From the NCBI RefSeq assembly GCF_017315985.1, contig NZ_JAFLVR010000007.1, forward strand, positions 25,594 through 89,593: a DNA stretch of 64,000 nucleotides, written 5' to 3'. The stretch comes from Candidatus Enterococcus murrayae (lineage in GTDB: Bacteria > Bacillota > Bacilli > Lactobacillales > Enterococcaceae). The notes under the pieces were generated by a model that saw only the letters and a program-made list of their open reading frames with translations, was not told the DNA's origin and searched no databases. Of the stretch, positions 45,683-53,412 are shown one piece after another. Position 1 is the stretch's first letter. Each line of letters opens with the position of its first letter. The translations under genes were made by a program, and so were the position numbers.

Positions 45683-46202
45683 AATGAATCAGTTTACTCA
45701 TCAGCAAAACATCTAAAAATTCGCCCTGAGCATCGCGCGCTCCTCGCTCCATTACTGCTTCTATGATAAATCCAAATTTTTGGTACAAATGGATCGCTCG
45801 TTGATTTCTTTTCTGAACAGTTAATTCCACTCGACGTAAAGGAGAACTATTTTCACTCCAATAGAGCACCTCATCCAACAACGCGGTACCCAACCCAATT
45901 CCCCAAAATTCTTTTAACACACTGATACCCAGCTCTCCAATATGCGCTACAGTAAATTCCGACGCAGACTTGACCGATGCCATACCGACAATTTCCTCAT
46001 CCATAAAGGCTAATAACAAAAGATTGTTCTCACTTTCGTATAAGTCTGCCAATTGCAAACCTAACATCTCCTCATTCAATCCTAAACCAGCTTCATCCAT
46101 AATCAAAAAATCAGTTTCTTCAGCTATTTTCCGACTAACCTGTAGCAGCTTTTCAGCATCCTCTGGGATTGCTTCTCGTAAAGTGATCTCAACTTCACTC
46201 AT
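45681..46202 (-). CDS. GNAT-family N-acetyltransferase
   Basis: 173 residues. The acetyl-CoA loop is ISVLKEFWGIGLGTALLDEVL (about 94-114) and the C-terminal part has RAIHLYQKFGFIIEAVMERG. The ATG overlaps the tsaE stop by 8 bp, an arrangement often seen in lactic acid bacteria. The target is unknown; RimI/RimJ-like protein acetylation is one possibility. Confidence 0.85.
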   Translation of the reverse strand: MSEVEITLREAIPEDAEKLLQVSRKIAEETDFLIMDEAGLGLNEEMLGLQLADLYESENNLLLLAFMDEEIVGMASVKSASEFTVAHIGELGISVLKEFWGIGLGTALLDEVLYWSENSSPLRRVELTVQKRNQRAIHLYQKFGFIIEAVMERGARDAQGEFLDVLLMSKLIH

Positions 46203-46665
46203 TTGCTTCCCACGCTTTCATAATCCGCGCCTTGAAGTCCTCAGCTTGTTTTCCGCTCGCAATCAATTCTACTCGCCGCAGATTTTCATCCTGATCATCT
46301 TTTGATAGAACCAGTTCTAAATAGTCTTCTGGCATAAATTCTCCCAGCTGCTGTCCCCACTCGATCACTGAGAGTCCGTCACCTTCAAAATAATCGTCCA
46401 ATCCTAAATCATCTGCTCCAGATTCGATTCGGTAAACATCCATATGATAAAGCGGCAAGCGCCCTTGTTGATATTCACGAATGATCGTATAGGTGGGACT
46501 TTTAATCATTTGGTCAATCCCTAAGCCTAGTGCGATTCCCTTGGTCAAAGTTGTTTTCCCTGCCCCGAGATCTCCCGTCAACACCAAGTTATCACTAGGT
46601 TCCGCTGAGTTGCCAATCATTTTCCCAAGCTTTTCTGTTGCTGTTGTATCTACTAACGTTATCAC
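46195..46665 (-). CDS. tsaE: tRNA threonylcarbamoyladenosine biosynthesis ATPase TsaE
   Basis: 156 residues from a GTG at 46665 with AGAGGGG 7 bases upstream; the longer frame to 46767 would include the terminator region of pta. TsaE is the ATPase that supports TsaB/TsaD in making t6A on ANN-decoding tRNAs. Walker A GDLGAGKTTLTKG, KSPTYTIIREY, HMDVYRIE and VIEWGQQL are all present. Followed by the overlapping GNAT gene. Confidence 0.92.
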   Translation of the reverse strand: MITLVDTTATEKLGKMIGNSAEPSDNLVLTGDLGAGKTTLTKGIALGLGIDQMIKSPTYTIIREYQQGRLPLYHMDVYRIESGADDLGLDDYFEGDGLSVIEWGQQLGEFMPEDYLELVLSKDDQDENLRRVELIASGKQAEDFKARIMKAWEANE

Positions 46666-46736
46666 GCTGCTTCCCCTCTTTTCTATACCAACATAGTATA
46701 ACGATTTAAGCTCTGAGAGAAAAGAAAAAAAGTATA

Positions 46737-46756
46737 CGATACAAAAACTAGTATCG
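46737..46756 (-). terminator. Terminator after pta
   Basis: CGATAC and GTATCG with an 8-base loop; TATACTTTTTTT follows on the minus strand. It lies between pta and tsaE. Confidence 0.7.
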
Positions 46757-46783
46757 CACACTTTCATAATCTTACTTATATTC

Positions 46784-47764
46784 TTAGTTCATTAATGATT
46801 GTGCTGCTGTGATGATTGACAGCTTGTAAACATCTTCTTCATTACATCCGCGTGAAAGATCAGAAACCGGCTTGTTCAGTCCTTGCAGGATTGGTCCAAT
46901 TGCTTCAAATCCACCAAAGCGTTGTGCAATCTTATAGCCGATGTTTCCTGATTGTAGTTCTGGGAAAACAAAAACCGTTGCTTGTCCTGCTACTTTTGAA
47001 TCAGGCGCTTTTAATTGTGCGACACCTGGAATGTAAGCAGCATCGAATTGCAATTCACCATCGATCAAATAATCAGGTGCCAATTCTTGTGCAATCTTTG
47101 TTGCTTCGGCAACTTTCTCTACTTCAGGTGCTTTAGCAGAACCCTTAGTTGAGAAGCTCATCATTGCAACCTTTGGCTCGATATCGAATAGTTCCGCAGT
47201 TTTCGCTGATTCTACAGCAATCTCAGCTAATTCTTGTGCATTTGGATTTACATTGATTGCACAATCTGAGAACAGATATTTTTCTTGGTCGCGTCCGCGA
47301 ACCATCAAGAATGCGCCGCTTGTACGGCTGACACCTGGTTTTGTTTTGATGATTTGTAAAGCAGGGCGGACGGTATCACCAGTTGAATGAATCGCTCCAG
47401 AAACCATTCCATCTGTGATCCCCATATAAGTCAACATTGTACCAAAGTAATTTTCATCTTTAAGAATTTTTTCAGCATCTTCCTTGCTGACTTTTCCTTT
47501 ACGGCGTTCAACAAAAGCTTCTACCATTTCATCCCAACGATCAAAATGATCAGGATCAATAATCGTGAAGTTGCTTAAAGCGATTCCACGAGCGCTCGCA
47601 GCTTTTTCAATTTCAGCCATATTACCAATCAAGATTGGTTCAATTAACTCTTCTGCTTTTAGACGTGAAGCAGCACCTAAAATACGTGCGTCAGTTGCTT
47701 CGGGGAATGCAACCTGAATGTTGCGGCGAATAATCTTAAATTTTAAACTATCAAATAGTTCCAC
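46784..47764 (-). CDS. pta: Phosphate acetyltransferase
   Basis: 326 residues with a GTG start behind GGAGGG. Pta converts acetyl-CoA and phosphate to acetyl phosphate in fermentative acetate formation. The C-terminal TGDTVRPALQIIKTKPG, SDCAINVNPN, MMSFSTKGSA and PDYLIDGELQFDAA segments are diagnostic. It is the short single-domain form. No ack gene is adjacent. Confidence 0.94.
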   Translation of the reverse strand: MELFDSLKFKIIRRNIQVAFPEATDARILGAASRLKAEELIEPILIGNMAEIEKAASARGIALSNFTIIDPDHFDRWDEMVEAFVERRKGKVSKEDAEKILKDENYFGTMLTYMGITDGMVSGAIHSTGDTVRPALQIIKTKPGVSRTSGAFLMVRGRDQEKYLFSDCAINVNPNAQELAEIAVESAKTAELFDIEPKVAMMSFSTKGSAKAPEVEKVAEATKIAQELAPDYLIDGELQFDAAYIPGVAQLKAPDSKVAGQATVFVFPELQSGNIGYKIAQRFGGFEAIGPILQGLNKPVSDLSRGCNEEDVYKLSIITAAQSLMN

Positions 47765-47922
47765 GATAAAACCCTCCAGATATTTATTTCTTACTTATCA
47801 TACAATACTTCACATGAAAAGAAAAGGACAGAATAAACCCTCTGTACTACTAATTAAAATCTAGTAAATGTGAATTAAGAGCATTTTCACAAACTGTCTC
47901 TATAACAGAAACCGTTGTCATA

Positions 47923-48603
47923 CTACACTGTTTCAGGAAGCTGCCAATCAATCGGTGCTTCGCCCCATTCCATCAATAACTGATTTGTTTTTGAGAACGG
48001 CTTCGATCCGAAGAACCCGCGATGAGCCGATAACGGAGATGGATGGACCGATTTTATAATGGCATGCTTATTCGTGTCGATCATCTTGATTTTCTCTTGA
48101 GCCGGCTTTCCCCATAAAATGAAGACAATCGGTTTTTCCCGTTCATTCAATCGTTGAATCACTGCATCAGTCAATTGCTCCCATCCCTGTCCGCGATGTG
48201 AATAGGCTTGACCTTCTCGTACCGTTAATACCGTATTAAGTAGTAATACGCCTTGCTTTGCCCAGCTCACAAGATTCCCATGCTGAACCGGAGAAACATC
48301 TAAATCACTTTGCATCTCCTGATAGATATTGCGTAATGAAGGCGGAATTTTTACCCCCGGCTGTACAGAAAAAGAAAGCCCATGAGCCTGATTTACTCCA
48401 TGATAAGGGTCTTGTCCTAAGATTACGACTTTTACCTTGTCATAAGGCGTTAATTCCAATGCTTCAAAAATATGATACATATCTGGATGAATTTTTTGTG
48501 TACGGTACTCCTGTTTCAAAAATTCTCGCAATTTCAAATAATAGGGTGCTTGAAATTGATCTGCTAAAACATTTTGCCAATCGTTATGGATGATTTCTTT
48601 CAC
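47923..48603 (-). CDS. ung: Uracil-DNA glycosylase
   Basis: 226 residues with a GTG start (AGGAGTG upstream). Family 1 uracil-DNA glycosylase: the water-activating motif GQDPYHG (Asp65) and the leucine-loop [10 protein letters not shown] near 187 are intact, as are the FSVQPG and LLNTVLTV segments. It removes uracil from DNA in base-excision repair. Monocistronic. Confidence 0.95.
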   Translation of the reverse strand: MKEIIHNDWQNVLADQFQAPYYLKLREFLKQEYRTQKIHPDMYHIFEALELTPYDKVKVVILGQDPYHGVNQAHGLSFSVQPGVKIPPSLRNIYQEMQSDLDVSPVQHGNLVSWAKQGVLLLNTVLTVREGQAYSHRGQGWEQLTDAVIQRLNEREKPIVFILWGKPAQEKIKMIDTNKHAIIKSVHPSPLSAHRGFFGSKPFSKTNQLLMEWGEAPIDWQLPETV

Positions 48604-48776
48604 TTACACTCACTCCTGATTTCATAATGATTTAAAATGAGAATAGATAATCCACTAGCTTCTCCGTATTCTTACCTATTCAACTAATTCTTTTTAAAGA
48701 ATAATCTCGACATGGTTATCCTCTCTGGGATTATGGTACACTATCGTTGTATGATAGGAAAGCTAGGTGAATAATT

Positions 48777-49640
48777 TTGATAAAACTCATTGCCTCTGAT
48801 ATGGACGGTACACTGTTGAACGACGAAATGCAAGTCCCGACAGCAAATATCGAAGCCATTCAGAAAGCTCAAGCACAAGGAATTGAATTTATTACCGCTA
48901 CTGGACGCGGAATGAGTCACGCTAAAATCTCATTAGATGAAGCGAACATTCACGTACCGATGATTTTATTAAACGGCGCTCATGTGGTAAATGCTGAGCG
49001 AGAAACTATTTTTACCATCCCCATTGGCACAGAAAAAACGTTTGAAGTCATGGATGCTCTTGAAAAGGCTGGACTTTATTATGAGATTTTTACTGCTGAG
49101 CATGTCTACTCTTCAAATCAACCAATGCGGATTGAGTTTTTCTCTGAACATCTTTTAGGTAAAGTTCCAGGTATTTCAAAAAAGATGGCGATTGCGGCCT
49201 CTTCCCGCCATCTATCGTTAACTCCCATCACTTTTGTGAAAGATATGCGTCAGACGTTGATTGATAAAAAAGAAGACGTATTAAAAATCATTGCTTTCGA
49301 CAAAAATGGGCCTGAACAGCTAAAAGAAGTAACAAGCCAGCTAGAGAAAATGGGCGACCTGGCGATTGCCGCTTCAGAGTTGACCAACATTGAAATCAAT
49401 CATGTCAATGCCCAAAAAGGGATCGCTTTAAAACAATTTGCTGAAGAGCGCGGTTTTACTGCGGATCAAGTGATGGCTCTCGGCGATAACTTTAACGATG
49501 TCAGCATGTTGACTTATGCAGGTACAAGCTTTGCGATGGGCAACGCAGCACCTGCCATTAAAAAAATTGCTAATAATGTAACGGATACTAATGAAGAAAA
49601 CGGAGTAGCAACAGCAATCGATCGAATCCTTTCTGAATAA
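48777..49640 (+). CDS. Cof-type HAD-superfamily hydrolase
   Basis: 287 residues with a TTG start (AGGTGA upstream). Motif I ASDMDGTLL (catalytic Asp), the C2B cap, and motif IV GDNFNDVSML are typical of Cof/YidA-like phosphatases that act on sugar phosphates or cofactors. The substrate is unknown. It is followed at 25 bp by a LURP-one-type gene in the same direction. Confidence 0.88.
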   Translation: MIKLIASDMDGTLLNDEMQVPTANIEAIQKAQAQGIEFITATGRGMSHAKISLDEANIHVPMILLNGAHVVNAERETIFTIPIGTEKTFEVMDALEKAGLYYEIFTAEHVYSSNQPMRIEFFSEHLLGKVPGISKKMAIAASSRHLSLTPITFVKDMRQTLIDKKEDVLKIIAFDKNGPEQLKEVTSQLEKMGDLAIAASELTNIEINHVNAQKGIALKQFAEERGFTADQVMALGDNFNDVSMLTYAGTSFAMGNAAPAIKKIANNVTDTNEENGVATAIDRILSE

Positions 49641-49665
49641 TAAAAAATAGAAGGTGTGAATCAAC

Positions 49666-50187
49666 ATGACCGAATTTTTTATTCAAGAAAAACAATTAAG
49701 CTCCACGACACGAACGATCGTCAAAGACAACAAAGGGATTCCTTTGTATTTAATGGTTGGACATTGGGGGCGTAAAGGAAATGTGCTGTCCCTCTATGCG
49801 ATGGACGGCCAAATCGTAGCCTATATCAAACAAGCCAGCGTCATTTTTGGCCGTAAATTTGAAATTTACTGTGACCACACAAAAGTCGGTGTGCTTCACA
49901 AAATTTTTCATTGGCCGGGCGATTTTTATTATATCCAACAGCTCCATTGGGCAGTTTATGGAGATATTTATAATCACAAATACAAAATCAATCACTTCAA
50001 CCAGTCGATCATGACGATGGATAAAGCCACTTTACTTACGGGTGACTATTATGTTTTAGATGTCACAAATCCAGCGGATGCCCCGGTCTGTATCTGCGTA
50101 GCAGCGATCATGGATTATTGGCTTTATAATCGTAGTAAGCATAAAGAGTCTGAAACAGTTTTCGAAGTTATTTTTTCTCAAAATTAA
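49666..50187 (+). CDS. LURP-one-related (YxjI-like, tubby-fold) protein
   Basis: 173 residues. The pattern of beta strands with LYLMVGHWGRKGNVLSLYAMDGQIVAYIKQ and FGRKFEIYCD resembles LURP-one-related/YxjI proteins, which have a tubby-like beta-barrel of unknown function. It is probably co-transcribed with the HAD gene. Confidence 0.7.
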   Translation: MTEFFIQEKQLSSTTRTIVKDNKGIPLYLMVGHWGRKGNVLSLYAMDGQIVAYIKQASVIFGRKFEIYCDHTKVGVLHKIFHWPGDFYYIQQLHWAVYGDIYNHKYKINHFNQSIMTMDKATLLTGDYYVLDVTNPADAPVCICVAAIMDYWLYNRSKHKESETVFEVIFSQN

Positions 50188-50216
50188 GAGCTATGACATT
50201 TTTTGTCATAGCTCTT
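50186..50216 (+). terminator. Terminator after the LURP-one-type gene
   Basis: AAGAGCTATGACA pairs exactly with TGTCATAGCTCTT across a T-rich loop, followed by TTAT. Confidence 0.92.
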
Positions 50217-50263
50217 TTATCAGCTCTTAAAGCAATTAGTCTAATTTCCTTCTTTATTAACTA

Positions 50264-50845
50264 TCAGCTTCGATCAAAATCCTTCACCGCTCGCTGCATA
50301 TGATCATATTGATGCCCACTGATAACTATCTCGCCGACATCTTTAAACCCATCACGCAGATACAATCGTTTCGCGTTGGGATTTGCTTTATCAACATTTA
50401 AACCGATGACTTTTTCACCTTCGTGAGTGGCTAGGCGGTCGACTGCGGTCAATAATTTTGAACCAATCCCTTTTCCTCGGAATCGTTCATCAACTGCGAT
50501 TGAATCCAGATACCATTCATTGGGAAATGCCTCAGGATCAATAAACATTTGAATATTTCCTTCTATCCCTTGAGCATGCAAATATTTTTGAAGCGGTAAA
50601 TCAATGATTGCTTCCTTAGCTGCAGGGTAGCCGAAAACCGCTCCAGCAATTTCTCCATCAATCTCTTCAACGAGACCACGAGCATAGCCGAATCGATACG
50701 TGGGATCTTCAAAGCAGGCAGCAATTACTTCCAATGCCTTCTCTTCCCCAAATTCCTTTAAAAAATCCAGCTCCATATCCTTTAAAATAACCAATATCAG
50801 CTTTGCCACAGCAGTTCCATCTTCTTTTTTTGCAAATCGAATCAT
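50264..50845 (-). CDS. GNAT-family N-acetyltransferase
   Basis: 193 residues. IAVDERFRGKGIGSKLLTAVDRLA is the acetyl-CoA-binding motif A, followed by ANPNAKRLYLRDGFKDVGE. The N-terminal half is long and acidic. The substrate is not evident. GAGAGG precedes the ATG; the gene is read alone. Confidence 0.87.
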   Translation of the reverse strand: MIRFAKKEDGTAVAKLILVILKDMELDFLKEFGEEKALEVIAACFEDPTYRFGYARGLVEEIDGEIAGAVFGYPAAKEAIIDLPLQKYLHAQGIEGNIQMFIDPEAFPNEWYLDSIAVDERFRGKGIGSKLLTAVDRLATHEGEKVIGLNVDKANPNAKRLYLRDGFKDVGEIVISGHQYDHMQRAVKDFDRS

Positions 50846-51088
50846 TTTAAAACCTCTCTTTTAATAACGTTAGAAATTCCCTTTTCAGTGTAACATGAGG
50901 AAGTTTTTTTCGAAAGTGAGGATACTTTGTCTTCATTAAAAAGTTTGCTATGATAGCCTTGGATGATTATTTTCGAGCGTACCTTTAAATCTATCCAAAA
51001 TTTATCGAATGAGCATTGGAATGAGAATCAAAATATCTGAGAGCACGTTTATCAGCCGATTCTTCATTACTACTTAGGAGGACTATCA

Positions 51089-52159
51089 ATGAAAAAAGGA
51101 GTAAAAATTCTATTAGGTGCTATCATAGCCATTATTGTTATCCTTGGCGGCTACTTGATTTACTTATTCGCCAGTTATGATCGGCTGCCAGACAATACAA
51201 CGCTGAAGCCTGACAATCAGCATACCCAAGCACTTGAAACAAATAAGACCTATCGTGCAATGAGCCACAATGTTGGTTACGGTGCCTACCCGCCAAGCTA
51301 CAGCTTTTTTATGGATGGCGGAAAGTATTCCCGAGCGTATGATAAAGAAACAGTCAAAGAAAACATGCAAGGAATTGTTCAGACTACAAAAGAGCTTGAA
51401 CCTACTTTGGCTTTTTATCAAGAAGTGGATCAAGACGGCGATCGTTCACAGCATGTTGATGAAGTCGCATGGTTGAAGAAACATTTACCAGCCTATAATA
51501 GTCTCTATGGACAAAATTATGATTCTTCCTACCTGTTCTATCCTTTCACCGATCCAATCGGCCAAGCAAAATCCGGGCTTGTAACCATGAGCCAAGCAAA
51601 GATTAGCAGCAGCAAGCGCTATTCTTTACCGATTGAAACGAATTTCAATAAATTCTTTGATTTGGATCGCGCCTTTACAGTCAGCCATATTCCCGTTAAA
51701 GGAAATCGGGAACTGATTGCGATCAATACACATCTATCAGCTTTCACCAAAGACCGCTCGATTCAAGCAGCACAGCTGAAAAAGATTTTTGATGTGATGG
51801 AAAGTGAATACAAAAAAGGGAATTATGTACTGGTCGCAGGAGATTATAATCACGATGTTCTAGGAAATAGTCCTGAAGTCTTTGACACAAGTAAGAAACG
51901 GGAAACTTGGACTCACCCGTTTCCCAAAGAGCAGCTGCCAGCTGGCTTCCATTTACCAAACGGCAAGCTTGCAGAAGAGAAAGTCCCATCGGCACGCGCA
52001 TTGAATGAATCCTATAAAAAGGGGCAAACGTATACGACCTTGATTGATGGATTTCTTGTTTCAGATAATATCACTGTCAAGGACATCCATGTAAAAGATA
52101 TGCAGTTTAAATACTCCGATCATAATCCTGTATATTTGGATTTCACTTTGAAGAAATAA
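51089..52159 (+). CDS. Membrane-anchored endonuclease/exonuclease/phosphatase-family protein
   Basis: 356 residues. An N-terminal transmembrane helix (about 6-29) anchors an outward-facing EEP domain: SHNVGYGAYPPSY, FYQEVDQDGDRS (metal Glu), INTHLSAFTKD, AGDYNHDVLG and YSDHNPVYLDF (catalytic Asp-His). Relatives include extracytoplasmic nucleases and phosphodiesterases; the substrate is open. GGAGG lies before the ATG. Confidence 0.86.
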   Translation: MKKGVKILLGAIIAIIVILGGYLIYLFASYDRLPDNTTLKPDNQHTQALETNKTYRAMSHNVGYGAYPPSYSFFMDGGKYSRAYDKETVKENMQGIVQTTKELEPTLAFYQEVDQDGDRSQHVDEVAWLKKHLPAYNSLYGQNYDSSYLFYPFTDPIGQAKSGLVTMSQAKISSSKRYSLPIETNFNKFFDLDRAFTVSHIPVKGNRELIAINTHLSAFTKDRSIQAAQLKKIFDVMESEYKKGNYVLVAGDYNHDVLGNSPEVFDTSKKRETWTHPFPKEQLPAGFHLPNGKLAEEKVPSARALNESYKKGQTYTTLIDGFLVSDNITVKDIHVKDMQFKYSDHNPVYLDFTLKK

Positions 52160-52225
52160 TAGAAGGCAAGAGCTTTTGATTTGAAGGCTCCTGTCTTTCT
52201 TTTTGTGCTGCTAACTAATGACAAA

Positions 52226-52254
52226 TTGCATTTCCTATGTCCTCTTGTTAAAAT
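52226..52254 (+). promoter_or_regulatory. Strong promoter before a tiny ORF
   Basis: TTGCAT, a 17-base spacer and TAAAAT make a near-consensus sigma-A promoter pointing at a 20-codon ORF with a good ribosome site. It may also drive the GNAT fusion gene at 52476. Confidence 0.6.
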
Positions 52255-52285
52255 GAATGAACTAATTAAAAAAGGACGGTTATCA

Positions 52286-52348
52286 ATGTGGAATTTTGTC
52301 TTCAATATACGCACGATTGCTAAACTTCAAACAAGGAAACTGCTATAG
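52286..52348 (+). CDS. 20-codon ORF, possible leader peptide or gene remnant
   Basis: ATG to TAG, encoding 20 residues (start MWNFVFNIRTIAK, end LL). AAAGGA lies 9 bases before the ATG and a near-consensus promoter lies just upstream, so it may be expressed. I see no similarity to a known peptide. It could be the remaining 5' end of a lost gene. After it, an inverted repeat GATGAAACA/TGTTTCATC fills part of the gap to 52476. Confidence 0.35.
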   Translation: MWNFVFNIRTIAKLQTRKLL

Positions 52349-52475
52349 ATGAAACACTGTTTGAAGTAATCATAAGAATTTGTTTCATCGCCTGGCTTTA
52401 AGAGCAAAATAGTTGGCTCTTTATTTGCTGTGGCTAAAAACATTTCTGTGTAGGATAAAATTGGAGGAAAATATA

Positions 52476-53372
52476 ATGTTGACGATTAGGCAAATAAATC
52501 AAAAAAATAAACGTGACCTTGACGCTCTGCTGGCGATTTGGGAATCTTCAGTAGCTGCGACTCATACCTTTTTAACGACAGAAGATATTGAAGCACTAAA
52601 ACCTGAAGTAAAAAAAGGGCTATTAATGATTGATCAGCTTTACGGTTATTATGAGCAGCAGCTTGTGGGCTTCATTGGCGTCGAAAATGAAAAAGTTGAG
52701 ATGCTCTTTGTCGATGCCAAGAATCGAGGACAAGGGATAGGAAAAAAATTGCTTCAGTATGCAATTGATCTATTGAATATAAAATATGTAGATGTAAACG
52801 AACAAAATGAACAAGGATTCGGCTTTTATCAACACATGGGCTTCCAAGTAATGAACCGATCTGAGCTAGATAATCAAGGAAATGCTTTTCCGATTCTCCA
52901 TTTAAAATTGAGGAGTCATTCAATGCGATTTGAAGAAATCATTTCAAACAAAAAAGAATTTTTAGACCTGCTTCTCTTAGCTGATGAGCAAGAAGACATG
53001 ATTGATCGTTACCTTGACAATGGACGAATGTTTGTACTATACGACGTTGACCTAAAATGTGAAGCCGTCGTGACTGAACTAAATGATACAGAATGTGAAT
53101 TAAAAAATATTGCGACTATGCCAGACCAACAAGGTAAAGGCTACGGCAAAGCGCTAATCCAGTTTCTGTTCAAAGAGTTTTTAGGGCGCTATCAAACAAT
53201 GTATGTGGGAACCGGTGATGTTCCCAGTATATTGAACTTCTATAAAAACTGCGGTTTTCGGGAATCTCATCGTATTAAAAATTTCTTCATCGATAATTAC
53301 CATGAACCGATTATTGATCAAGGTGTTCAGCTAATAGATATGGTTTATTTACGAGCCGACACTGAAGAATAG
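52476..53372 (+). CDS. Tandem GNAT-domain acetyltransferase
   Basis: 298 residues from the ATG at 52476 with GGAGG upstream; the frame opens earlier at 52413 but without a ribosome site. Two complete GNAT domains lie in one chain: residues 1-145 with FVDAKNRGQGIGKKLLQYAID, and about 150-298 with IATMPDQQGKGYGKALIQFLF. The junction contains an internal ATG (LRSHSMRFEEI), as if two genes had joined. Targets are unknown. Confidence 0.83.
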   Translation: MLTIRQINQKNKRDLDALLAIWESSVAATHTFLTTEDIEALKPEVKKGLLMIDQLYGYYEQQLVGFIGVENEKVEMLFVDAKNRGQGIGKKLLQYAIDLLNIKYVDVNEQNEQGFGFYQHMGFQVMNRSELDNQGNAFPILHLKLRSHSMRFEEIISNKKEFLDLLLLADEQEDMIDRYLDNGRMFVLYDVDLKCEAVVTELNDTECELKNIATMPDQQGKGYGKALIQFLFKEFLGRYQTMYVGTGDVPSILNFYKNCGFRESHRIKNFFIDNYHEPIIDQGVQLIDMVYLRADTEE

Positions 53373-53375
53373 CAC

Positions 53376-53403
53376 AAACGCCCCTGACTTTTCAGGGGCG
53401 TTT
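53376..53403. terminator. Bidirectional terminator
   Basis: AAACGCCCCTGA pairs exactly with TCAGGGGCGTTT across a 4-base loop; it separates the GNAT fusion gene from the convergent mgtA. Confidence 0.95.
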
Positions 53404-53412
53404 ACTGCTATC

